Below are positions 35,363-45,017 of a stretch of 64,000 nt of DNA, piece after piece (positions within the stretch are counted from its first letter, which is position 1; every line of letters begins with the position of its first letter). The stretch is from contig NZ_MDFN01000023.1 of the NCBI RefSeq assembly GCF_001730525.1, positions 21,420-85,419 on the forward strand, read 5' to 3'. This DNA comes from Arcticibacter eurypsychrophilus. Its GTDB lineage: Bacteria; Bacteroidota; Bacteroidia; Sphingobacteriales; Sphingobacteriaceae. The notes under the pieces were generated by a model. That model searched no databases. It was not told the origin of the DNA and worked only from the letters and a program-made list of their open reading frames with translations. The translations under genes were made by a program, and so were the position numbers.

Positions 35363-36439
35363 TCAATTAATAGCACTTAACAGCGTATTAATAAATGTTT
35401 CGGGATCGTTTACCACTTTTTTATACCTTTCTTGCCCATGGATAGCAATGTGTTTGTAGTCTAAAAAATTATTTTTAATATGCTCCAATTTTTCTGGTAA
35501 ATCATCCAGATTCCATTTGACAGGAATATAAGTTTCATTAGGAACGTACATATCCGGGTAAGTAATCAAATGATCCATAGATGGTTTAATGAGCAATGCT
35601 CCTGAAATAAACGATTCAAAGTCACGATAACAAACTTCTCCCCATCCAAAAGGACTAATGCATAACTTCGAGTTCCTTAACTCTTTCCAATAGCTTTTTT
35701 TGGGTATTACCGGTCCGCTTGCCACGTTCATGCTTGCATTTTTAAGATAGGACATCACTTTGTTTCGTTGTTCAGATACCCTGTCCGGTCCGCTTTTTTC
35801 ATAGTGAATAGTGCCTCTAAAGGTTAAATCCAAAGGTCTGGTTTCAGCGACCTGACTAAACTTAATCGGGTATAAGCTGTAATTTAAATAGTTACTTAAC
35901 CTACTCATCTTGTAACCAAAATAACGGTAGTCATTCAACCCTAAATTCCATCCCAGTTTTATTTTATGCAGCTGGTTTACAGGACATGGCTGAAAGGATG
36001 AAGTGCCAAACTCATCATTATCGATCCATACTCTCAAATTATTATTCATAGGAGCGCCTGCATAATATTCTTTGTCTTTTAGAATTTGTTTTTTCAAAAA
36101 AACATCGACAAAGGGAATAATTGGAAAATCACTTGAGCCGGAAGAGTCTGCAGCATCAAACCAAATCAGCTTTCCATTCGCCTTTTTCATTTGAAGAAGA
36201 TAGGCAATCAGCTCTTCTTCGTTTTGCTGATTCCGATCATGAACACTTTGCCATCCAGGATTAAAATAACGGGAATGTAAAATTAAATAATCAGCTTCTT
36301 TCAACTCTTTATGTAAGTGATTATGGTAGCATTTAACCTCATATCCTCTTTCCATAAGTTGTTCTTTCCAACGATAAAATGGATGTGTTTCACAGTAAAA
36401 CCGCTGGGCTGGCCAATCTAATATTTTAATCTTTTTCAT
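35363..36439 (-). CDS. Putative glycosyltransferase (exostosin/CgeB-like)
   Basis: This 358-residue protein has a late conserved block, SKLCISPFGWGEVCYRDFE followed by FISGALLIKPSMDHL, resembling the donor-binding part of exostosin- and CgeB-type transferases. The N-terminal half (KILDWPAQRFY, DYLILHSRYFNPGW) is less familiar. DLTFRGTIHYEK near residue 205 marks the start of the second domain. A role as one of the repeat-unit transferases is inferred from position between the sugar transferase and Wzy. The exact family is not certain. Confidence 0.65.
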   Translation of the reverse strand: MKKIKILDWPAQRFYCETHPFYRWKEQLMERGYEVKCYHNHLHKELKEADYLILHSRYFNPGWQSVHDRNQQNEEELIAYLLQMKKANGKLIWFDAADSSGSSDFPIIPFVDVFLKKQILKDKEYYAGAPMNNNLRVWIDNDEFGTSSFQPCPVNQLHKIKLGWNLGLNDYRYFGYKMSRLSNYLNYSLYPIKFSQVAETRPLDLTFRGTIHYEKSGPDRVSEQRNKVMSYLKNASMNVASGPVIPKKSYWKELRNSKLCISPFGWGEVCYRDFESFISGALLIKPSMDHLITYPDMYVPNETYIPVKWNLDDLPEKLEHIKNNFLDYKHIAIHGQERYKKVVNDPETFINTLLSAIN

Positions 36440-36473
36440 AAAACAGTTCGGTACAATAGAAATTTATAAACAA

Positions 36474-37073
36474 TTAGCGGTTAAACACAATATTCTTTAT
36501 AGTTAACAGAATGATCTTCATATCTATCCATAGATTATGATGGTCAACATATTTTAAATTCTGTTTAATCTTATCAGGTATCACCTGTTCAATATAGAAG
36601 GTTTCAGGATTTGCAGATGTTGCTAATAATTGATTTTCATTTATATATGTAATAGAGGCCCAGTCTGTGATTCCCGGCTTCACACTTAATACCCGTTGTT
36701 GCTGTAAATTATATAAGTTTACATATTTGCTCACCTCAGGTCTGGGTCCTACAAAGCTCATTTCTCCGGTTAAAATATTAAATAATTGGGGCAGTTCATC
36801 AATCTTATATTTTCTTAAAAAATAACCGCATGGGGTAATTCTACTATCACGAAATCCGATTGTCAACTCTCCTGTCTGATCAGCACCTATTCGCATAGTC
36901 CTGAATTTTAATAAGCTGAAAGCGGCACTATTGCGTCCAATTCTGGTTTGACGGTACAGGACTCCTCCCTTTGAATTTATCATGATACAGATCGATACCA
37001 GCAAAAATAAAGGGATCAGCAATATGATTCCTAACAACGATACCAGTACATCAAAAATCCTTTTACTACTCAT
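36474..37073 (-). CDS. PglC-type priming sugar-phosphate transferase
   Basis: This 199-residue protein has one reentrant hydrophobic helix (LVSLLGIILLIPLFLLVSI) and the bacterial sugar transferase core. The motifs are RIGRNSAAFSLLKFRTM near residue 45, RKYKIDELPQLFNILTGEMS near 90 and FVGPRPEVSKYV. The Asp-Glu pair in KIDELPQ is the catalytic dyad. Its size fits the small monotopic PglC group that transfers a phospho-sugar, often diNAcBac, to undecaprenyl phosphate and so starts each repeat unit. The dehydratase and aminotransferases in the locus support such a first sugar. It is 9 bp after an aminotransferase gene. Confidence 0.9.
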   Translation of the reverse strand: MSSKRIFDVLVSLLGIILLIPLFLLVSICIMINSKGGVLYRQTRIGRNSAAFSLLKFRTMRIGADQTGELTIGFRDSRITPCGYFLRKYKIDELPQLFNILTGEMSFVGPRPEVSKYVNLYNLQQQRVLSVKPGITDWASITYINENQLLATSANPETFYIEQVIPDKIKQNLKYVDHHNLWIDMKIILLTIKNIVFNR

Positions 37074-37082
37074 GACTTTTAA

Positions 37083-38369
37083 TTAAGATGCAATTTGTAT
37101 TAAATCACTATTCACCGTGTGCAATTGAACTGCTTCTATCGTATTTTCTATGATATAATCAACCTCCACATCCGTTAATTGTGGATATATGGGCAGTGAT
37201 ATTTCGCAGGAATATTGCTTGTAGCTATTCGGATAATGTTCAATATCATATCCAATGCTTTTAAAGTAAGTAAGCATGGGCATTGGGATAAAATGCACAT
37301 TAACTACTATGCCTTTACTTAATAAGAAGTCGATAATTTGATCCCTTTCGGCTTCGGTAATACCTTTAACCCGTAAGGGAAACAAATGATAAGAGGATTC
37401 TCTACTCCGATCTTTCAATGCAGGAGGAATAAACCAGGGAAACATGCTAAACAAGCGGCAATACTTCATGGCAATTTTTTTCCGGAGCGGCAATAAAAGT
37501 GTTGGATATTGCCTAATCTGAGCGAGCCCCACTGCCGCACAAATGTCAGGCATATTGATCTTTAGCCCTTTAAACAAAATATCGTATCTCCAGCTGGCAC
37601 CCATTGCTTTAGCAAAGGCGTCTCTATTTTGTCCGTTGAGCGAAAAGATCTTTAAAAAATTATACTCCTCTTTATTATTAAAGATTACAGGAAGATTCAG
37701 ACAGATGCATCCACCCTCAGCAGTTGTAATATTTTTCACGGCATGGAAAGAAAAAATAGCAATATCACTTTTTTGAGCAGAAGGAACGCCTTTATAGGTA
37801 GCTCCAATGGAATGAGCAGCATCAGCAATCAATATTATTCTGCCCATAGCTGCTTGTTTTTCAGACTCCGGAACGAATAGTTTATTAATATCAGGGTCTC
37901 TAATCAGTTTATTGATACTATCATAGTGACAAGGCCAACCTGCAATATCGACAGCTAAAATTGCCTTCGTTTTACTTGTTATGGCTTTTCTTATCTTTTT
38001 GGGATCTATTGTAAAATCGTCCAGTACATCCACCATTACAGGTGTTGCTCCGCAATTCAAAACGCATAAAGCAGTCGCACAATAAGAATAAGCAGGAACA
38101 ATTACCTCATCTCCTTCTTTCACACCAAACCATTTTAACATCATGATTGCTCCTGAAGTCCAGGAATTTACACATACCGCTGCCTTAGAACCGGTCAAAT
38201 TCATAATTTCTATTTCTAAGGCCTTAACTTTAGGGCCCGATGTGATCCATTTTGAATGGAGCGTATCAACTACCTGATCAATCACGGATTGATCAATAAA
38301 TGGTGGAGAAAAGGGAATATTCATAGGGTTGATTTTTGTAAATTCCACAATACTTGATACTGTACTCAT
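37083..38369 (-). CDS. DegT/DnrJ/EryC1-family sugar aminotransferase
   Basis: This 428-residue PLP enzyme has the N-terminal FIDQSVIDQVVDTLHSKWITSG, VIVPAYSYCATALCVLNCGA, ILIADAAHSIGATY near residue 190 and the PLP lysine in FSFHAVKNITTAEGGC near 215. It would aminate a 4-keto sugar, probably the product of the CapD/PglF-type dehydratase of this operon, before transfer by the PglC-type enzyme encoded 9 bp downstream. The start at 38369 has a GAGAGA stretch upstream; ATG 38322-38324, which begins MNIPFSPP as in relatives, is a serious alternative. Confidence 0.88.
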   Translation of the reverse strand: MSTVSSIVEFTKINPMNIPFSPPFIDQSVIDQVVDTLHSKWITSGPKVKALEIEIMNLTGSKAAVCVNSWTSGAIMMLKWFGVKEGDEVIVPAYSYCATALCVLNCGATPVMVDVLDDFTIDPKKIRKAITSKTKAILAVDIAGWPCHYDSINKLIRDPDINKLFVPESEKQAAMGRIILIADAAHSIGATYKGVPSAQKSDIAIFSFHAVKNITTAEGGCICLNLPVIFNNKEEYNFLKIFSLNGQNRDAFAKAMGASWRYDILFKGLKINMPDICAAVGLAQIRQYPTLLLPLRKKIAMKYCRLFSMFPWFIPPALKDRSRESSYHLFPLRVKGITEAERDQIIDFLLSKGIVVNVHFIPMPMLTYFKSIGYDIEHYPNSYKQYSCEISLPIYPQLTDVEVDYIIENTIEAVQLHTVNSDLIQIAS

Positions 38370-38474
38370 GATCAGTATTCTCTCGGTAACTTGATATTAA
38401 AATCAAATAGTTGAAGAAAACCAATCTGCTATACAAGTTTTAAACAGATTAGAAAAATTTGCATTTAATTATAA

Positions 38475-39569
38475 TTATAGATCCTCGATTATTTTTTCCC
38501 ATTTAGCGGAAATAACATCCAGCGCATTGGTTTGATTAATTAATCGGGCATTAACAGCTAATTTAGCTTTCAGAACAGGGTCAGATAGTACCTTAAAAAT
38601 AGATTCTGACATTTTTTTTATACTCTTATTTTGAATCAACAAACCGTTCTTGCCATGATTGATAATTTCTGATGGGCCAAATTCACAGTCCATTGCGATA
38701 CTGGGGCAACCTATACTCATCGCTTCAATCAAAGCATTCGGATAACCTTCTTCTCTTGAAGGAAGGACAAACACTTCTGCCTGATGATAATAATCTTGTA
38801 GATTTGTCTTTGAACCTATCAATTGCACGCTGGAACCTAATTGAAGCGAATCAACTTGTTTCCGAAGCGCTTCTAATTCTATCCCTTCCCCAGCGATCAG
38901 CAAATCGGTATCGGTTGACTTTATACTTGCATAAGCCTCAATTAACTGGTCAAAGCCTTTTTCGTATGATAATCGGCCGACCCCTAATATAAATTTTGAG
39001 GAATGAACTCTTTGATTAGAAAAAGAGGTAAAAATAGTAACCGGATTTTTTATGACTACTAAATTAATAAGATGCTGAAATGCTTTAATCTTTTTCAATG
39101 CCAATGCAATCCCTCTGGAAGGAAGCACTACAGCTTTAGCCTTACTGTAAATGACAAAAGTGATCCATTTAAGAAAACTTCCAAATTGGTTAAGCGTATG
39201 ATCAGGAGTTGTTCGTTCTGATACAATATAAGGAGTGCGTGTCAAAAGGCAGGTAATTCCTGTCCACAGATTAGCACTGGTCATGAAAGAAATCACAATT
39301 ATTGGTTTTTCAGTAATTAAAAGGTTTACTAATTTACAACCAGTAAGTGCCGCATAATACAACCTGTAAAACACACTGTTTGCCCTTCGATCTATTAAAT
39401 AAATGACTTTAATTTCCTGAGGGATTGTATAGGATGATTCAGCATAGTTGAGGCAAATGATATGAACAGCATAATTACGTTGCTGTAAATAACCTGCAAG
39501 AGTACTTACCACACGCTCTGCTCCACCACCTTGTAACGTATTGATCACAAAAAACAGCTTGCCTTTCAT
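38475..39569 (-). CDS. GT4-type glycosyltransferase
   Basis: This 364-residue GT-B protein opens with FFVINTLQGGGAERVVSTLA, and its donor domain holds FILGVGRLSYEKGFDQLIEAY and FVLPSREEGYPNALIEAMSIGCPSI with the EX7E pair. Relatives of the GalNAc- or N-acetylglucosamine-transferring PglH/PglJ type share this opening. It is likely one of the early repeat-unit transferases. Gaps to neighbours are 37 bp (GT2 upstream) and 105 bp (aminotransferase downstream). Confidence 0.87.
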   Translation of the reverse strand: MKGKLFFVINTLQGGGAERVVSTLAGYLQQRNYAVHIICLNYAESSYTIPQEIKVIYLIDRRANSVFYRLYYAALTGCKLVNLLITEKPIIVISFMTSANLWTGITCLLTRTPYIVSERTTPDHTLNQFGSFLKWITFVIYSKAKAVVLPSRGIALALKKIKAFQHLINLVVIKNPVTIFTSFSNQRVHSSKFILGVGRLSYEKGFDQLIEAYASIKSTDTDLLIAGEGIELEALRKQVDSLQLGSSVQLIGSKTNLQDYYHQAEVFVLPSREEGYPNALIEAMSIGCPSIAMDCEFGPSEIINHGKNGLLIQNKSIKKMSESIFKVLSDPVLKAKLAVNARLINQTNALDVISAKWEKIIEDL

Positions 39570-39606
39570 TTTTACTTTTGAGGATTAAAATCAAGAATCT
39601 ATTATA

Positions 39607-40464
39607 CTAGATTAGCTTGGTCAATGTATGGTATGCCTTAGAAATATTTAAATTCCTCATATCAAATAGCAGATACCGGGATATGTACATTTTTAGCAAC
39701 TCCTTTTTAGATATGGATGAATAACGAAAGTTGTTGATTATTACATTAAAGTCACTGATCATTCTGCCCTTTCTAACTTTCCCATCTATCAGGCTCCATA
39801 TACCTCCCCGATGTAAACGATACACAGCCATCACATCAGGTAATACGTAGATCTTTCCATTTGTCCAGGCCATGATATACAGTTTAAAAAGTGTGTCAGT
39901 TCCAAATGTTTTATAATACCAATCTTCAGCACCAATTTGTTTAACCCATCCATTATTCCTAACTACCAGGGAACAGATTCTTGTTTCTTCCTTTTTCCCC
40001 AGTAAAACATCATCAAAAGAAAACTCCAGTACTTCCGGTTTTTTATTTATGTAAACAAGCTTCCCTTGCTCATCTATCACTTTGGTATAATGGCAGCAAA
40101 TAACATGTTGGGGATGGCTCTCCATAAAATCGACCTGTTTTTGTAACTTCAATGGATCACTCCAATAATCATCCCCATCACACATCGCAATATATTTCCC
40201 TTTTGCTTTATTAATTACCCTCACCTGGTTTTTTATTGCTCCTACATTGCTATCGCTAACTAAAAGATGAATTACATCAGGATATCTGCGGGAATAAGAT
40301 TCTATAATCGCTCTGGTCTGGTCGGTAGAGCAATCTTCACCAATTATTATTTCAAACTTAAAATTGGTAGTTTGCATTAGAAAACTATCTAATGCTTGTT
40401 TGATGTATTTTTCATGATTATATGAGATACAACATATACTCATCATTATTTCAAAATTCTTCAT
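39607..40464 (-). CDS. GT2-type glycosyltransferase
   Basis: This 285-residue GT-A protein has SICCISYNHEKYIKQALDSF at residues about 9-28, FEIIIGEDCSTDQTRAII and the metal-binding KYIAMCDGDDYWSDPLKLQ near 90. The rest includes a helix-rich C-terminus typical of bacterial GT2 enzymes in surface glycan loci. An inverting transfer to a lipid-linked acceptor is the expected reaction; donor unknown. It follows the second sugar aminotransferase by 39 bp. Confidence 0.87.
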   Translation of the reverse strand: MKNFEIMMSICCISYNHEKYIKQALDSFLMQTTNFKFEIIIGEDCSTDQTRAIIESYSRRYPDVIHLLVSDSNVGAIKNQVRVINKAKGKYIAMCDGDDYWSDPLKLQKQVDFMESHPQHVICCHYTKVIDEQGKLVYINKKPEVLEFSFDDVLLGKKEETRICSLVVRNNGWVKQIGAEDWYYKTFGTDTLFKLYIMAWTNGKIYVLPDVMAVYRLHRGGIWSLIDGKVRKGRMISDFNVIINNFRYSSISKKELLKMYISRYLLFDMRNLNISKAYHTLTKLI

Positions 40465-40503
40465 TTTATTTTCTTTACGACAACAAAAGGGTCACCGTAT
40501 TCA

Positions 40504-41670
40504 TTAAACTTTTCCGTTTACAGTATCCATCATTCTGACTATCTCTTGTGCAATAGCGATCGGAACTTCTTCCTTCAAAGTTTGATCAGGTAAATAATTT
40601 TGAACCCTTAGTATTATTCTTGTAATCAGATCCAGGTCAGAAAACGTTAGTGTATGATAAAGAGGCAAACAGAGGATCCTTTCCACAACAGACTCACAAA
40701 CAGGCAAAAAAGTATAATTCACATAAGGTAAAGATGCCAATGAAGGATAGAAATAGCGGCGGCAATAAATCTTTTCTCCCTCTAAAGCGGTTAAACACTG
40801 CTGCATCAGCTCCTTTGAATCAAAAAGTACCGGAAAATAGGCATAGTTGTAATCCTGATCCTTATTAAGTCGGGGATACTTTGCCTGCAGATATTGTAAC
40901 TTTTGCCAATAATACGAAGACAGCTTTTTCCTTTTTTCCAATATTTCATCCACATGTTTTAAGTTACATAGACCCATAGCAGCATGGAACTCTGAATTTT
41001 TAGCATTGATGCCTAACTCTGTAAACTCGTTAGGCCCATTATGTCCGAAATTTCGCATAAAAGCCATTTTCCTTAATAACTCAGGACATTGAGTAAACAC
41101 AGCCCCCCCTTCTATACTATGAAACAACTTGGTAGCATGAAAACTAGTGGTACTGATATCTCCATATTCATACACCGACCTGTTCTTATACTTGGTACCA
41201 AAACAATGCGCCGCATCATAAATCACTTTTAGATTATGCCTTGATGCTATAGCTTGGATAGCATCAATATCACATGGATTACCAAATACATGAGTAGCCA
41301 CTATAGCGGATGTTTCCGGTGTAATCGCTTCTTCTATTTTTCGAGGATCAATATTAAAAGTCTCCGGATCTATATCAGTAAAGACCGGTTTGCATCCCTG
41401 CCACACTATACTGCTGGTAGTCGCTACAAAAGAAAATGGAGTGGTGATAATCTCACCAGTCAATCCCAGGGCTTTTATCGCTAGCTGAAGAGCCATCGTA
41501 CCATTCGACACATAGAGTAAATGTTTCACATCGAGGTACTCCTTCAATTTTAGCTCCAATTCATTGACCAATGGGCCATTATTGGTGAGCCATTGACGTT
41601 CCCAAATGCTATTTACATAATCATCGTATTCTTTTACTTTAGGAAGAAAGGGTTTTGTAACTGGTATCAT
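40504..41670 (-). CDS. DegT/DnrJ/EryC1-family sugar aminotransferase (WecE/RffA-like)
   Basis: This 388-residue PLP enzyme starts VTKPFLPKVKEYDDYVNSIW and has the motifs ITTPFSFVATTSSIVWQGC, VIYDAAHCFGTKY near residue 160 and the PLP lysine in TTSFHATKLFHSIEGGAV near 185. It resembles dTDP-4-keto-6-deoxyhexose aminotransferases. A nearby dTDP-sugar pathway (RmlAB) is not in the window, so the keto-sugar may be made elsewhere or by the dehydratase at the operon end. It overlaps the Wzx-like gene by four bases (41667-41670), suggesting coupled translation. Confidence 0.88.
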   Translation of the reverse strand: MIPVTKPFLPKVKEYDDYVNSIWERQWLTNNGPLVNELELKLKEYLDVKHLLYVSNGTMALQLAIKALGLTGEIITTPFSFVATTSSIVWQGCKPVFTDIDPETFNIDPRKIEEAITPETSAIVATHVFGNPCDIDAIQAIASRHNLKVIYDAAHCFGTKYKNRSVYEYGDISTTSFHATKLFHSIEGGAVFTQCPELLRKMAFMRNFGHNGPNEFTELGINAKNSEFHAAMGLCNLKHVDEILEKRKKLSSYYWQKLQYLQAKYPRLNKDQDYNYAYFPVLFDSKELMQQCLTALEGEKIYCRRYFYPSLASLPYVNYTFLPVCESVVERILCLPLYHTLTFSDLDLITRIILRVQNYLPDQTLKEEVPIAIAQEIVRMMDTVNGKV

Positions 41671-43112
41671 CTTCTTAAGATTAGTTGTTTAAAATCGTAT
41701 ATAGCATCAAGTTGGGCCAGGTGACTAAAGCCCAGGTAAACAGTAAAGAAGGTAAATGAGTCAATAAGGAGTCTTCCCAGATCAGGAAGATGTAAATTAT
41801 GTTGTAGAAAAATATCTAAAAAATGACATACAATACCGGTAGCGGCTGACAGAATTAAGGTTGGAAGAATATCTTTAAGCTGTTCCTTAACCGGATAATT
41901 AATCATTTTACCACTGTAAAAAGAATTGATGTAACAAGCCACTACGTTGAATAAAAGCTGAAAATAAAGTAAGCCATAGATTCCAAAGGGTATCACACAA
42001 AAAATACCTGCTATACTGATCGTTTTTTTAATACCCTCCAATTTTAAAAGAAGGTCACTCCTGCCCTTTACCTTCAGAATATTAAGATTATAAGCATGGA
42101 GCGGATAAAGTATTCCAGCAATACACAGGATTTTAAAATAAGGCACTGCCGGCAACCATCTGTCGGTAATAAGGAACCTGAAAAGGGGCTCCGCAATTAC
42201 ATATAACAAAACCAGACATGCTGCATTCCAAAAGATCACTTGCTGCATCAGTTTTTTATATACCACCTTTAACCTGATGTTATCCTGTGAGATGGATGCA
42301 AACATGGGATAGGTTACTTTGTTCATCGCAGTAGCTATATTACCTGTAGGGAGCTGGCTAAGTGAATCTGCCCGGGAATAATAACCCAGTTGTGTAGCCG
42401 AATAGTTCTTACCTATAATAAGCACATATATATTCTTGTATAGAATTTCAAGAAGGCCGGATAAAGTCATTTTATAGCCAAAGTTGAAATGAGTCTTAAA
42501 GCTTGACTTATCGAAGATCAGCGAGGGTCGCCAACCCGATAGTACCCAATGAAAAACAGTAATCAAAAAAGATTGCAGGATATTCATCCATACCAAGCTC
42601 CAAACGCCATAACCCTGCATGGCCATTATAACACCTAATAGTCCGCCGGCCAAAACAGCAGGAATTTGTATGATTGTTTGGATTTTAAAATTCATAGCCT
42701 TCGTTAGCCTGGCGTTTTGAATTTCATAAAATGCATTCATAACAAATACGATTGCATATACCCTAATCACAGATATCAAGATTTCCTGTTTATAAAAGTG
42801 TGCAATATAGGGTGCCAGTGAATAAACCAAGGCATAAATGACTATACTTCCTCCTAAGTTGAAGAAGAACACGGTTGAGTAATCTCGTTGAGTAACTGCA
42901 TCAGACCGGATTAAAGAGGAAGAAAGACCACCATCCACTAAAACACTTCCTGCCGCCATAAAAACGGTTAGCATCGCAATTAAACCAAATTCTGATGGTG
43001 CTAATAGTCTGGCAAGAATGATCGTAATACCAAAACTAATTAGCTGAACTCCAAACTGCTGACTAAAAGTCCATACCAATCCTGAGACTGTTGTTTTCCT
43101 TAAACTGCTCAT
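41667..43112 (-). CDS. wzx: Wzx/MOP-type polysaccharide flippase
   Basis: This 481-residue protein has 12-14 hydrophobic helices and the opening TVSGLVWTFSQQFGVQLISFG, then RLLAPSEFGLIAMLTVFMA, the standard start of PST-family flippases. An internal basic stretch (NARLTKAMNFKIQTII) and TDRWLPAVPYFKILCIAG fit the same family. It would move undecaprenyl-linked repeat units across the inner membrane for Wzy to polymerise. The gene overlaps the next one by four bases and follows the acyltransferase by 19 bp. Confidence 0.9.
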   Translation of the reverse strand: MSSLRKTTVSGLVWTFSQQFGVQLISFGITIILARLLAPSEFGLIAMLTVFMAAGSVLVDGGLSSSLIRSDAVTQRDYSTVFFFNLGGSIVIYALVYSLAPYIAHFYKQEILISVIRVYAIVFVMNAFYEIQNARLTKAMNFKIQTIIQIPAVLAGGLLGVIMAMQGYGVWSLVWMNILQSFLITVFHWVLSGWRPSLIFDKSSFKTHFNFGYKMTLSGLLEILYKNIYVLIIGKNYSATQLGYYSRADSLSQLPTGNIATAMNKVTYPMFASISQDNIRLKVVYKKLMQQVIFWNAACLVLLYVIAEPLFRFLITDRWLPAVPYFKILCIAGILYPLHAYNLNILKVKGRSDLLLKLEGIKKTISIAGIFCVIPFGIYGLLYFQLLFNVVACYINSFYSGKMINYPVKEQLKDILPTLILSAATGIVCHFLDIFLQHNLHLPDLGRLLIDSFTFFTVYLGFSHLAQLDAIYDFKQLILRR

Positions 43113-43131
43113 AAAGCTTAACTAATCGGGA

Positions 43132-44145
43132 TTATTGAATTAGGGATTCTACTACTTTATCAGGATACTGTTTCCTAGAATATTGCAGATTTCTTAAAAA
43201 GTATAGGATAGGTTTTTCCAGGTATCTTGCCACCAGCCAAGCAATTCCAATCAGTATGACAACACACAAAAAGATCACCACAAACTCATTTGAAATATAT
43301 AGTTTCAACGTCTTCATCAAGATGAAACCAATATTTTGATGAAGCAGATACAGCGGATAAGAAACATACCCCAGGAATACGAGTGGCCTAATATTCAAAA
43401 CCTTTAGCTTATTATAAACGAACAAATAAAAGAGGAAGAAAATACCGGTAAATGCATAAATACATCCAGCACTTTGATGTATCCAGATCCCAGTACCTAA
43501 ACAAGCGGCGATTAGTAAATGATCAGTAAATCCTCCATTATTGAATTTCAGGTTATAAAACAATATTCCAGCAAGAAAGAACATACCATATTTAAAATTT
43601 AAGAAATAAGCGCCAAAAGGAAATAGACCCTGTCGATTTAACAACATCAATAAAAGCCATGTTAAGGCAAGTACTTTAACTTTAGGAAGCCAGCCCAAAT
43701 AATAGATAAAGGCCATGGCCGTATAGAAAAACAATTCTGGTAAAAGTGACCAATAGGCTCCATCTATATTTCGCACTTCAAATACGCCCTGAATCATACT
43801 CAAATTCATTATTATTTCATAAACCGTAAAGCCTTCTTTTCCAGGCTGCTTCCATAAAGAAATGATAGAGAGGGTAATGAGTAAACAAATCCAATAGGTA
43901 GGGTATAATCGGGTAAATCGCTTAAACGCAAACTCTTTCACATTGTTCACCTTTTGCAAAGTCATGTAAATAACAAATCCGCTAATTACAAAAAAGAGTT
44001 CAACACCATAATGGCCATAGATCCAGTCGTACTTAACCGGATAATTGTGTCCATAAATTTCCCTGAACCGGCTTGTATAATGAAATAACACCACATTCAG
44101 AGCGGCAAAACCTCTCAAAACATCCAATTCTTTTAAACGTGTCAT
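43132..44145 (-). CDS. Acyltransferase-3 family membrane protein
   Basis: This 337-residue protein has about ten membrane helices and the acyltransferase-3 opening RLKELDVLRGFAALNVVLFHYTSR, with the proposed catalytic histidine in LFHY. GVELFFVISGFVIYMTL is a second family block, and the C-terminal helix has SYPLYLLHQNIGFIL. Such proteins O-acetylate or otherwise acylate sugars of surface glycans. It is the first gene after UpxY, 53 bp away. Confidence 0.9.
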   Translation of the reverse strand: MTRLKELDVLRGFAALNVVLFHYTSRFREIYGHNYPVKYDWIYGHYGVELFFVISGFVIYMTLQKVNNVKEFAFKRFTRLYPTYWICLLITLSIISLWKQPGKEGFTVYEIIMNLSMIQGVFEVRNIDGAYWSLLPELFFYTAMAFIYYLGWLPKVKVLALTWLLLMLLNRQGLFPFGAYFLNFKYGMFFLAGILFYNLKFNNGGFTDHLLIAACLGTGIWIHQSAGCIYAFTGIFFLFYLFVYNKLKVLNIRPLVFLGYVSYPLYLLHQNIGFILMKTLKLYISNEFVVIFLCVVILIGIAWLVARYLEKPILYFLRNLQYSRKQYPDKVVESLIQ

Positions 44146-44198
44146 AATTATTGGAAGAGGTGCAGTATGAACTTATTATTTCTTAGGTAAATCTATTT

Positions 44199-44732
44199 TT
44201 AACATGCAGGAACCAGACAAAGATCTGAAACGGAGATTCTGGTAACCATAGCACATTCCAGATTATCGAATAACATGAGTACTGTTTTGCCGCAAATCTT
44301 AATCACCTTGCCCTCATGATTACTGAATATTCCTTGTTTTAACAGTACTTTGTCTCCTACTGAAACAGTATTATAACTTACTACTTCTGCATCAGGATGT
44401 GTCATCAGTAGTTCTTTGATTTTATTGACCTCCTTATCCCGGATTATCGCAGGCTTACCCATGTAATAAATAAAATTGAGTACCCCATAAGTTTGTCGTA
44501 CAGCCAACTCCTCTTTCAAATTGACATGCACGAATACATAGGAACTGAACAGGGGTAATTCTACCATTTTTGTCCTGTCTGACCATTGACTCTTAACCGT
44601 TCTTAAAGGGCAAAAAGAATCGATGCCTTGCTGTTTCAACAGCTGATCCACTTTCTTTTCCCATCGCGCACGGGTGTAAATCACAAACCATTTCCGTTTG
44701 ATTTCAGTGTCTAAAAATGTTCGGGTTTCCAT
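44199..44732 (-). CDS. UpxY-family NusG-like transcription antiterminator
   Basis: This 177-residue protein has an N-terminal NusG (NGN) domain, RKWFVIYTRARWEKKVDQLL to ELPLFSSYVFVHVN, and a C-terminal KOW domain, SVGDKVLLKQGIFSNHEGKVI. UpxY proteins in Bacteroides bind RNA polymerase at the 5' leader of a polysaccharide operon and prevent early termination in that operon. Here it heads the sugar-assembly genes but sits behind the wza/wzc-like genes, with a 285-base leader of its own. No UpxZ inhibitor was seen beside it. Confidence 0.87.
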   Translation of the reverse strand: METRTFLDTEIKRKWFVIYTRARWEKKVDQLLKQQGIDSFCPLRTVKSQWSDRTKMVELPLFSSYVFVHVNLKEELAVRQTYGVLNFIYYMGKPAIIRDKEVNKIKELLMTHPDAEVVSYNTVSVGDKVLLKQGIFSNHEGKVIKICGKTVLMLFDNLECAMVTRISVSDLCLVPAC

Positions 44733-44772
44733 AAAATGATTGAATAGGTAGGATTTAAATTTCTCTGTAAGG

Positions 44773-44780
44773 CAAACATA
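44773..44780 (-). promoter_or_regulatory. Candidate -7 box for upxY and the sugar-assembly genes
   Basis: The minus strand reads TATGTTTG, matching TAnnTTTG, with an expected start about 34 bases before the UpxY ATG. The same octamer stands before the pectate-lyase gene. No convincing -33 box was found; an internal promoter would still fit the 285-base gap after wzc. Confidence 0.4.
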
Positions 44781-45017
44781 GCTTCGCTAACTCACTCCCA
44801 TGATTGCTTTTGAAATGCTTTTAAATAAAGCTTTAGAAATTTGATTTTTTATAAAATCAGAACACATTGGTTTATAACACACCTTCATTAATCTTTTAAG
44901 ATCAATTCGATATCAATTGTAGAGTAGATTTGATGTATTTAATATATTTGACTGGTTTATTATATTGTAAATTGGTTAAATATTTAAAACTGTATAGAAC
45001 AACAAATTATATAAAAT

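Noticed and set aside
44855..44872. TGATTTT/AAAATCA hairpin before upxY as an attenuator
   Set aside because: The stem is short and AT-only with no T run after it on the minus strand, so it is not a convincing terminator.
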